Of a stretch of DNA of 64,000 nucleotides, positions 43,151 through 54,200 are shown piece after piece (position 1 is the first letter of the stretch; every line of letters begins with the position of its first letter). The position numbers were made by a program, and so were the translations under genes. The DNA lies in NCBI GenBank assembly GCA_022494885.1, contig JAGVSM010004576.1:97171-161170 (forward strand), written 5' to 3'. Below the pieces are notes generated by a model. It saw nothing but the letters and a program-made list of their open reading frames with translations. It was not told the origin of the DNA and ran no database searches. The stretch is from Micrasema longulum (lineage: Eukaryota; Arthropoda; Insecta; Trichoptera; Brachycentridae).

Positions 43151-44060
43151 ATAATAGAAGATACTAAAAAATAATTACCGTACGACTTCACTACCTTTCA
43201 ACTAATTATTTTGAAATATAAAAGAATATCAAGAAGAAGTCAAGAAAAATTTGGACATGCCTGAATATTGTTGTAAACAATCTTGTTAGGAAATTGGAAT
43301 TAAGTTATGGTGAAGACTCCTCAAAAATTTCTAACATTCCAACTCGACTTAAACCTAACTAAATTTAATTTAATTAATTGTGTTAATTTTTTTAATAAAA
43401 CAAAATCAATTTTTTTCAAACACTCACCGTCAAATCAATTAGATTTATATAAACAGTATTTGTTTTGTTTTTTTATCAATTACACCACAAATTGCAATAA
43501 ATACTTTCAGTCATCGAAAAAGTAAATAATAACCAAGTTTTTTCACAAGAATTTGATTGACAATAATGTACTGTGTTCTCGTATATCTAATAATTAATTG
43601 GATAACACACTACTGCTCATTCGCAAATGATTATTAAGTGATAAATTTCGTTACATTATAATAAATGATATACATAATATAGTCAGTAACATGAAAGAAA
43701 TATTTACACTAAACTTATCAATTATGCACAGCGGTGTATTCGGACGATAAAATCACTCAAATATTACATTTTACATTACAAAAATTAGTCGCTAAATCAA
43801 CATACGTATTACTTAAAGTGAACACAGTTAACTTTTGTGCATTATTGCGTGAATGAGAGTTTTGAAAATGCAATAATATGTGACGTCACTTGATCAAAGG
43901 TGCGGGACAGCCATTTGTTATTTTTGGCTAACAGGAATACTACGAGTAAATCTTTCATACGAAAATGAAAAATTTTGGTAAGAATTTTTTTTTTAAACTA
44001 ATGGGTAATTGTCCATAATTACTAAAAAATGTGAAATTTAAAAGCATTATTTTGAATTTT
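43150..44060. other. region 5' of the phosphatase gene
   Basis: AT-rich; TGACGTCA at 43881-43888 and GGTGCGGGACAGCC just after it could belong to a minus-strand promoter. No leader exon can be placed. Confidence 0.3.
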
Positions 44061-44199
44061 AATGATCAAATTTAAACATCAGAACAGAGTTGGCACCAGT
44101 TGTGATGGAAAAAAATAATGATTGAATAGGAAAAAAATACTTTAATATAAATACCTTGTCTAGATTGTAATCCATTTGAAGAGTAAGTATGTTTGATTT

Positions 44200-44640
44200 C
44201 TTCGTCTTTTTTCTGCACATTCGATTCTTAGTAGAATATTTTGACATCATCAGACGCCTCCAAGAAACCCTATCGCTAACTAATGTTTTTGCCTCTTCCC
44301 ACGTCAATCCCACCTCCAGTAATTTTGTTGTAAAAGCCGGAAGATCGTCATAGACGGCTTTTCAGGAGGCGCAGTGGAAACCCGCAAGTGTAAAGAGGGT
44401 AACTTGGGTTAAGGCTCTCCTGAGGCATTTACAGCACGTGTTCAAAAAGCCATTTACACGCGGACAATACAATATTGTTTTATCTCAGGAATCGACCATT
44501 GTCCAGGTGTAAACTGCAATTTGTAGGATAATGTTCCGAGACATCACCGAAATAGACAGGCAGGCCATCTCCGTGGAACAATGATTACCCCCACCACGGC
44601 GCGCGGCCACCGTTCATAGACAGGCTGGATTTCTTCCCTG
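44200..44640 (-). mobile_element. possible LINE fragment upstream of the phosphatase
   Basis: LTWEEAKTLVSDRVSWRRLM on the minus strand resembles the last residues of many LINE polyproteins (TW-EA-..DR..WR). The sequence upstream of it is too diverged to place. Confidence 0.4.
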
Positions 44641-45140
44641 AGGAGTTGTTTAGATCTAAATTTGTTCCAACAAACAGGGAAAACATTTTTGAGAAGGGAA
44701 TATGAAAGTCTAGGTATTTAGAGGGTTGTTACTTCTCAAAAATGTTTTCCCTCACTGTTGCAACAAATTTAGATATAATTAATCCCTAGGAATGAAATTC
44801 AGTCTGTCTACAAACATTTGGACATACTGAAAACATTGTTGATTAAACTAATTGGTATAAGCTGAAGTATAAAAATTGAAACAGTGTTTTCGGGCGTTGC
44901 CAAGTAGGTAAATTATTTCAGCAAGGTTAATCTCACCCACACGATAAAAGTTTCAGATATTTTACTTAATAAAAGTCAACAAATGGAAGAGCTGAGGAAA
45001 TGTGGATGTTTTAACATAGGAAAAATAGTGAAGGTTACACGGTGTGTAAAACGGACACTTAAACCAGCCAAGGACAGGTCATAACCTCAGTAAATGCCTT
45101 GACTGCTATATTCCTTTCTCAAAAATATTTTCTCTCTGTG
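44623..45140. repeat. M2-type foldback
   Basis: A first hairpin (44623-44815) pairs GAAAACATTTTTGAGAAG with CTTCTCAAAAATGTTTTC. The following part has CACGGTGTGTAAAACGGACA, CTTAAACCAGCCAAGGACAG and an end resembling the M2 terminus. Confidence 0.6.
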
Positions 45141-46830
45141 TTGCAACAAATTCCGTTCTAGTTTTAGTTCGTTTTTTGACAATTCCAATACATCTTGGTA
45201 TAAAATAAATCGTCTTTTTGGTGTACTTGCTCGTAATAAACACCGTCGTGTATTCATTTTCGCAGCGCTCACGTGTGAACTGCGGCCGAATTTTCGAATT
45301 GTCTCAGCATTCTGTCCCGCGCGGTCGAGGCGGTTCACGGAGTTGGGACAAGACAATGTTGTCATATCTATCGTATTTCCCACATGTAAACGGCCCTAAG
45401 GTCTACCGTCGCATAGTCGTGTAGACTTCAATGCTAGTAATAAAATCGAACTAAATTATACCTACAATATACCTCAAGCACCTACTCTCAAAACTCAGAA
45501 GTTTAATGTTGTGTTGCGGTACTGGCTATATATTATACAAGATTTGAATAATCGTCATTTCTTACTTAGGACACTTAATTTTTATAACTGTTGGAATTTA
45601 ATCTTAGATATTCACAATTTTTGTGGAAATGACGCAATTCGCGTTTTGGTTTAACCGCACAATAATAATCGCGATTTGTTTGACCATAAAAAGGAGGTCA
45701 TTTTTCGTTATGTACGGGACCTTCAGAATTATCAAGTGAAAAGAATAAAATCACTGCTCATGTATTAAAACGCAAGATTTTGTGAAAATATGTATTACTA
45801 CGAGGTGGATAATATAAAAATACGGTGCAACAGAAATCATTGTTACGCAGAAACGTAAATAGTTAGTTGATCAATCTCGAATCGTACCCATATATTTTTA
45901 ATTTCCATTTTTTACTGTATTTTGTGCTTTATTATTTTCTTTTTGATGAAGACTGTTTTAGAATCAAAGTTTCAATTTATTTTTATATTGTTATGAAAAA
46001 CATATTTTGTTATGCTAAGTGGAATATAATTTCATTACACACTATAAATACTTTTTAGCTCCAATGACAAAATTAATCGACTTCTTTGGCAAAAATCAAT
46101 TTTTGAACATCAATATTTGATGGTACACTATTGACCAGAAAATGGTTTTTTTTATTTAATTTTTCTCTTAAAAACAAAACACATCATAGAATTCATACAA
46201 TTGTTTCAATATGTCGGTAGAACTATATATAATGTGTCTCAATTAAATTGTGAGGATAACTTTTATTGTAACACAATAATATATGATATATGCTAACCTC
46301 AATGAGAAAATTTATCAACTACCTTAACAATCAACGTAAAATTATCAAGAACGCTTCGGCAAATTAAAATATATATAAAAATATAAAAAAACAAAATGTA
46401 TACTCATATGTTAGTACTCGTATACACATACATATATGATTACATGTATGTATGTATGTATATATTGTATATGTAAATATAGAGGATGTTTTTATTTATT
46501 TGGTAAGGTATCCAAAACCAAATACCATTTCCGGACTAAACTTAACTTCCATCATTTAAAATATATACATGTTTGATAATGTCCTAGCAAGACTAAATGC
46601 GTCACATTATATATACACTCTTGTATACATTTTAAAAAATAAAAGTGAAATGAATCATTTCTCATCCACTATCAAAATAATTCTTAATTATGTAATTCTG
46701 ATACACTTCTGAACATTTTATCCTTTATTTCCCCTCGTTTCTCTAATTGACGTAAAATACGTAGACATGCCCCGTAGAGTAAAATATTTTATAAAGCAGT
46801 GGCAGGAAAACGTACCCATAGATACTAAGT
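45140..46830. other. intergenic region between phosphatase and anoctamin
   Basis: 45240-45420 is an unexplained GC-rich patch. 46430-46465 has (TATG)n microsatellite. Otherwise AT-rich without recognisable genes. Confidence 0.35.
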
Positions 46831-47335
46831 ACTATTTATTTATACCATGGCTGCATTCAACCAGCACCCATATGCTGATATGTACTTCACAGTCCTAACG
46901 CTCCTATATACCTGTGTGAAAATTTTCAACGCTTATCAATTCATGGTTTACCTCTTCGTTCTCATTCTCAAGGCACTCTCTTAATACCCATACACAATTC
47001 CTCTTTCTTCTCTAACTCATATAGTGTCCATGCGGCTCGACTGTGGAATCATCTCCCATCCACCATCAAAGATGTTACTACATTATCTCTGTTTAAATCA
47101 CGTCTGAAGAAACATCTCCTTTCTCTTCCTTAATCTCTCCTCCTTTCCTTTTTCCTCTTTCCTCTTTTTTCCTTTTTCCCATTGAGTAATAGTTTTGATT
47201 TAAGGTAATTTATAAACAAATACGTTTATTTCTATTTTTATATATTTTTAACTTTTTAATCTTTTTTTTCTTTCTATTGAATATGTTCTGTAACTTGAAT
47301 TATAAAAATAAAACTTTTATTTTATTGGTTGGTTG
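46830..47335 (+). mobile_element. LINE 3' end, copy 1
   Basis: Ends with SVHAARLWNHLPSTIKD, FKSRLKKHLLSLP and a T-rich 3' UTR closing TTGGTTGGTTGGAAGAAAT. A second 3' copy lies at 47540-47790. Confidence 0.65.
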
Positions 47336-47539
47336 GAAGAAATTCCCATTTGGCAATAAGCCCACCAATATACAAATAACATTGTTAACAATTATGTACA
47401 AAAAGTTAAATAATTAAAAAAAAAGAAAAAAAATTAAAGGATATTTATTTTTGGTACAAAAATGAGTTTGTATTTTAACGTCAACAATCAACATTCGTTT
47501 TTGGTGGATCCCAATCAGGTTGTTTCCTTAAATTCCTTA

Positions 47540-47790
47540 TAATCAAATATGTCTACAGGAACCTTGTTTAAATCACGCTTGAAGAAACATCTCCTTTCCT
47601 TTCTTTAATTTCTTTCCTTTTTTATTTTTCTATTGTCCTTTTCCCACTGTAGACTAGTATCTACATTTATTAATTTATATATCTATACGTGTATTGCAAG
47701 TTCTTTTTTTTTCGCAAACTAATATTAAATAAACAACACATTTTTTTCTATCGGTTGGTTGGAAGGAACGGTCATTTGGCAAAAATAAAT
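47540..47790 (+). mobile_element. LINE 3' end, copy 2
   Basis: TTTAAATCACGCTTGAAGAA, ACATCTCCTTTCCTTTCT and GGTTGGTTGGAAGGAACGG parallel copy 1. Confidence 0.6.
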
Positions 47791-48011
47791 ATGTATCTAC
47801 AGGATGTAATTTTTTTTCAAAAAAACATCAATAAAAGAATGCATGATTTGAAAAAATTGACACCCAAAGAACTTACTATCATACCTTTTAGTACAAGATA
47901 AGTCATTTTTTGAGTTTATTTAAATAAATAAAGTATATTTTATAACTAATTAGAATAAATTACGAAACGTTTTGGTTTATAATGGTAAATAGATACGTGT
48001 TTTTATTTTAT

Positions 48012-48017
48012 TTTATT
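48012..48017 (-). terminator. candidate poly(A) signal of the anoctamin gene
   Basis: Minus-strand AATAAA about 110 nt past the stop; a second copy sits at 48002-48007. Confidence 0.45.
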
Positions 48018-48125
48018 CTTGTATTTTTCTTTTTTCTTCACTGCTAAAATGCATGAGTAAATATTATATAGAACGGGAAAATATGGGTAGTAAAAATATT
48101 GTTTCCTGTAGGTATTTTGTTTTTA

Positions 48126-48272
48126 TTATCTCCTATTTTTTGACAGTGTAGCTTCATACTTCATTATAATCTCAGTAGTGAGGTAAGCTTCTCGCTTTAT
48201 TTGGTCCTTTAGTTTACGGGACATATCAGGAATGGCCCACCGTACAATAATTCTTACCACAGAGACCACATT
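48126..48272 (-). CDS. anoctamin last exon (TM10 end, basic tail, stop)
   Basis: [37 protein letters not shown] and a short tail ending NRR, then TAA TAA. The WAIPD...IKRE pattern is the usual anoctamin C-terminus. Confidence 0.93.
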   Translation of the reverse strand, partial: NVVSVVRIIVRWAIPDMSRKLKDQIKREAYLTTEIIMKYEATLSKNRR

Positions 48273-51200
48273 CTGAAAAAAAATCAGATAACTAATAAAA
48301 GGTAAACAAAAATATATTGGCTTTTAACTTAAAATATTTATAAACTAACTCTTGCAATTAAAAACCTTTTACCTGTATATAACTTTATTCCTAAATAAAT
48401 CTCCGAAGACCCCTTTCTTAGTGTTGTTTATAATGCTCATCTCACCCTTACATAATGCAAGGATCTTGACATTTACCAAAATTTTTAAATATAAAAAAAA
48501 AATACATAAATAAAATTCTAAACATATCTACTTTTACACATCTAGTAAATGTTGTCACTGTAACTCTCCAAAAAAAGAGACTAAATCTTGTGCTTGGAGA
48601 GTAACTTACACTGTTTTAGTAGTTTATTTATAAGAGTTTAAATAAATAATTTTAAATAAATTGGCCAGTTAGTTTTAAGAACCTAGGTGAGATAATAATC
48701 ATCGTTATTTCCCTATTCACACTCAATGGTGCATAGGTCGCCGCATTGATACTAATATTTCTATGTATCTCTGAGTGAGCCATCCAGTCGAAAGCACTCG
48801 TCCTGGGTTCTGGTTCTATTTTTCCCATTGTAGAACTGTATTCTTTATTCGCTCGGACACGGAATGTAAGTCATTACGTATAAATTATGAATGAATTTAA
48901 TGAAGATAATGGCATCCGAATGAAATACATACAAAGAACCCAGTAAATAATAATGTTTGAGTATATGGTATAAGTTTTGTTTTAGTTTTGCATATCTTTA
49001 AGATTTCCAAATGATTTAAAATTAACAATATGTTATACTAAACAATTCCAGTCAAATTGTATAGGTTTAAGCTTTAAAAAGAGCCTCCCTACTGAAGGAT
49101 TATAAGAGACATAAATAAATAAGAAATTGAATTAAATGAACACTAAAAAAACAACTAGATAATATATGAAAGACTATTGAATAATGAAGATATTTCATAT
49201 ATTTTAAAATTCTATTCTATTGATGCTAGTGTTAATGATAATTCAATGTAAGTCTCTCTCTAAGCACAATAGTTTGTCTTTTTTTTGGAAAGGAACAGCA
49301 AAAACAAAAATATGATACTATAGTAGTGTTGTCCTCGTGGTGTAATGGTCAGCGAGTTTGCCTATCATTCAAAAGGTTTCGGGTTCGATTCCCGGCATGG
49401 TAAGTATAAAATATTTTTTAAAAGGGTGTTTTCACACTAGAATATTTGATAGTCCCTGGACTGGTACCTGAAGCGTAAGACTGATCATCTTACCATCATG
49501 TAACAAAAAAATATCAGGATACACTGCGATTGGTGTACCAATGCAAACCCCTATGCACCCTTAGGCGCGGAAAGGGAATGATGATGATAATAGTAGTGTG
49601 GTTAAGACACTTGACTCACGTACGGAAGGTTGATTTTACGGAGAATAATTTTTCTAAATCCTGGGTCATGTGCTGTAATTTTTCAATGTAATTGGCTTTC
49701 TGGCCTGTTGTGGTCCAAAAAAAAACAAAAAACTGTACTTAGGTATGTGTTGAGACTGAAATGTACAATGTACCTAAATTGTAAATAAATAAATTAAAAA
49801 ATAAATAAAATTACCTGAAATACCACAACAAAGGCTAACCTAGCCACCAAAACGTGCCAGTATATGTGAGAATGCTGGTATTTCTTTCCATCAGATTCCC
49901 AAGGTGGATTTCTGTAATCGCGATACCGGCACATCTAGAAGCATCAAAATTTACATCTACACATAAATATGTACAGTAAAGAAAACGATATAAATCATTC
50001 TATTTTGTGCCTCCAAACACGTACGACACTAAAAAAGTTATGATATAAAGTACCTTGGTATTAAGTAATATGAAATAGAAATTACAAACAAATGCTATGG
50101 TAAAAAGAGTTAGACAACTATTGATTAAGAAACATTCTCTTTATTTTTTAAGAAATTGAAAAACTGTTTACTACGCAATCATACAGTCTATTCTGCAGTA
50201 TGGAATCATAGACTGGGGAGGATCTCACATGACAAATTTACGTCCACTTTTAATTGCCCAAAAAACCATCGCTTAAATTATATAAGATTAAGTTTTTCTA
50301 CTGACATTTCTTGGTGGAACTGCATTTTGATTATAATAATAAAAATACGTATATAGTTTTATTCCACTTTTACTGATAAATTTTTACCAGTGATCGGGTT
50401 TCGTTGTGACCGACGTCGTCAGACTGGTGGGAGACTAAACAAATTTCTATGTTATATCCAGAGAATCACTTAATTACCCCTGGGCCCGGGGACATAGCTG
50501 TCGATAAAACTACCAACCAGCGGCCCTGTTATAGATTTAATAAAATTTAAATACATGGAATTCAAATACATTTTCATTATAAAACTTCATAAAAATATAT
50601 CATTTTCACCGGTTTTTATTAAATACATTCAAACCAAAACTTAAGTTTATACAATTGTTATTACTTTATACATAAATTATTTTAATTTAAACTCTTTTAT
50701 TTCCATAATTATAAGAAGTTCATGATTTACAACCCCTGCATGCACTTGTATTTAAAATAGAAATTTGTCTAGTCTCACACCAGTCTGACGATGTCCGTCA
50801 CGAAGAAAACCGATCACTGGTAAAAATTTATAAATATAAGTGAAATAAAAATATATCCGTATTTTTATTATTACAGCTTAAATTATATTTCAAAAACCTA
50901 GAATTTACCCTTCAAATTACATTTTTAAAGAACTAGATATACTCTCAATTGATGAAATCTTTAAAAAAGCATCTATTTTACAAACTTTCAAAGAAAAAAA
51001 ACCATCTATGTAATTTACTACATTCTCGAAACTCTAGATTTTCAAAAAATTTAACTTTACACAGATGCAATACAACCGCATATTTGAATCATTATTCATA
51101 TTACGTTAGAAAAATAACTTCAATAATCTTCCAGAAATCTTAAAATCAATTCAAAATATTAAAACATTTAAATCTAAATAGCCTGAACCAGCCAGTGGAA

Positions 51201-54200
51201 AGTTGTGTATATTTTAGAACATAATATCTAATTTTAAGGAATCTGTTTTAGATAGTAAAAATAAAATGTAAATAAAATATTAAATTTATATATGTATAAA
51301 AATATATGTAAAACTACCTCCCTCTCTAAACACGAGTTTTCACTCTATTAGAAAGGTAGAAATGTTATGACTAATTATGTATGTACCAACCATTTTGTAA
51401 TGTAATAGTCATCAAGTGAAGATTTTTTTCAAGAAAAAAAAAGATAAATAACATGTGCCGAAACTGGTACTAAGAGTTAAGCAGAATAAACCAATGGGTT
51501 GAACATTGAACATGGCAAAAAAAATATCCGCACGCAATGGAACAGACTAGGATTTTATTACTTCTGTTCTTTCTTCAATATTTACAATTTCTATCAGGCA
51601 CGTATTTGTATTAAGATTGATATAATATTATTTTTCATAGCAAAAGTAAAGAAGTATTCTAAATAATATGTCTCTATGGATAACATACATAACAGTCTGC
51701 GATAGCTGACTGTTTCCTGCTTGTAAGATTATAATTTATGAAACTACGAGATGTTTGAACTACATTTGTATTTAATAAATTAATCATTATTTTTCATAGT
51801 TTGAATGGTATCATCTCACCGCTATATCTCCATATGATGAATTCGAAGGGGGTCCATTTTCAAAATTGTTAGTATCAAAAAAAGCCAGGGAATGATTCAA
51901 AAATCCTTCATCAGTATGATTTTTGTTGACGACCATTATATAAACTAGCCTTGGTATGAAGTTAGAAGTAAATGCTATAATAAAAGCCTGGAAAAATATT
52001 TTTACACATATTAGGTAATCGCGTATTCTTTTTTAAACACTTTTATTACATCACGTAGACCACATAATGATTTCGGCAAAATATGCGTTTCCTCTCAAAT
52101 ATTTTTTCGCAAAACAAAGCAAATTTCAGTTTAATATCTCCGAAAATCGAGCATCGAGCGTTAAAACTCTGATCTTCTCCATATTCCAGTTCAAAGAGAG
52201 TCAGAGATAAATTTGATTGATGCTTTAAAATATGGTGCTGGAGAAGAATGCTCCGGATTCCATGGCCGACGAAAGGGTACAGATGGGTCCATATTGAATG
52301 TGCTGAAGATTGCTCGAAAAGATCCAGATGTCGCTCATCTACCCGATGGAATGACTTAACAAAATTAATGACAATAAAAAGAGAACGATCAAAAGCGATG
52401 TTTGCGATACTTATATCTAAAAGAACATAATAATTATTCATTCTTGTTGCCATCATTATTTCTAGCAGGGATGCTGGATTATAACATCCTCGAATCTCGT
52501 CGTCAAATTTTTCTTGCGAAACACTTCTATAAGCTGATTTCTGGAAGTATATATAATCGAAATATACTAAGAGAGATCAGTTTGTATATTCCCAATAATT
52601 ATACTAGAGCGAGATCTCATGCACTGTTTAACAAACACAGAAGCCGTACAAATGCATGTCAGAATTCTCCCAATAATAGGGTAATTCGCTTACTGAATAT
52701 GGCTTTTGCGGATTATATGTATCTATTTTTCTGTACATATCGACAGTTTAGTAGCTATCTGTTTTCTATTCATTAACAACTAACTTATATTCACAGTCTG
52801 CATTACGCAATGGGTTCAACAGCCCGTAAACTACAACGCAGACTACAATTTGTCAATTATATAAATAAAGCTAATGTATTTCTTTAAGACAATTAGAAAC
52901 ATCATAAGAAAAAAAATACAAGGCACTTGGCTAATCTCATTTAGAATACGAACTAATGGGATGGGGTTTCGCTGCAGCTACACATCTAAAACGAATTATT
53001 AAAGCACAACAAGGCATCATAAAAGTTATTCTCATAGTAACAATAAGATTATGTATTTAAAAAAAATAATAACACTGCATGGTCCTCAGAACAGATTGAG
53101 TCCAGGGTTTCAAGATTCGCGGGCAAACGCGCTTACCGCTACACAGGAAGGTATACAAAGAAACATCTTTGGCAAATTAAAATGTTAATCGTATAAGTAA
53201 ATTAGTTGATGTAGACGTATTAGTTGGAGTGGATTATTTTTTAAAATAAATTTTTGCTTTATGATTTACCCAAATATTTCATTTTAAAGGCCATTTTAAA
53301 TGAGTTGTAAATAACTCACTATTAGAAAATGGGAATCAAGTTGGGGTAATGATTCAAACCACGGACCTTTGATCCGTGAGTCCGAGAAACTAGCCAAGGG
53401 ACCACGATCCGTTTTAAAATTAAGAATACAGTTCTGTGTGTGAAATAGAACAAGAATTCTGGATGTGTGCTTTTGACTCGATAGCTACTCTGGGATAAAA
53501 ATCCTGAATAAAGAAATCGAGTTAATATAAGTCCGCTTCGTAGTGTAGTGGTTCACCTACCGTGCTTGAGGTCCCGGGTTCGATTCCTCGAAAGGTACAT
53601 GAAATATGGTGAATGAAGGTGGTTTTACACTGCAATATTCATGTTCCTGGGCTGGCACCTGAAGCGTAAGGCTAACATTAAGATATACGCTGAATTTGGT
53701 GTACCAATGCAGTGCCCCAGCGGACATGGGTATGATGATGATGATGATGATAATAAAGTTGACGTAATTTATAAAGTTTCTTACATTGACGATCACGGCT
53801 AGTCTGCCTAAAACATCCATTATGTAATACCAGACTCCAATGTCCTTAGCTCGTTGAGGGATTGGTCTCCTGTGATTTTTTAAAAACTTTTTAGCGTCGC
53901 GTCTTAGTTCCAATATATTTACCAATAAAGCGAAAATCGGCGCCAGAGGAAAAGCCGCTACGAAAATTGTAACAAAACCATACTGCAACACTAAAAAAAA
54001 TATATTTCTTTGTCAAATTATCATAAATATTTTTGTTTGCTGCAAATTATGCGTTTTGTTTCAAAACATTGCCTAAATTTAATGGCTAATCTAATCAACC
54101 GGATTTCTGCATTTCCGGATAACGTCTGGCACTCATGAATCCAGATAATTAGAGTTTTACTGCATGTTAAGACGTTTTTAAATTAAAAATAATAATTATT

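Larger units (their letters stand above)
50284..50875 (-). mobile_element. M7 foldback element with 13-bp target duplication, inserted in a LINE
   Basis: Flanked by GCTTAAATTATAT at 50271-50283 and 50876-50888. Removing the element and one repeat restores one LINE frame across the site. The arms are inverted copies carrying hammerhead motifs at 50386-50428 and 50779-50821. The right arm lacks about 45 bp present at the left end, so the element is truncated at its minus-strand 5' end. Confidence 0.72.
50130..51330 (+). mobile_element. Jockey-like LINE interrupted by an M7 foldback
   Basis: Left part: [18 protein letters not shown] and [12 protein letters not shown]. Right part from 50889: [20 protein letters not shown] and a LINE-like C-terminus with stops. 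The insertion spans 50284-50888 including one repeat. Confidence 0.7.

Noticed and set aside
45087..45424. 98-codon minus-strand frame in a GC-rich patch
   Set aside because: Composition is odd, but no domain, start context or splice signals could be recognised; left as unassigned.
46430..46465. telomere- or origin-like repeat
   Set aside because: A plain (TATG)n microsatellite.
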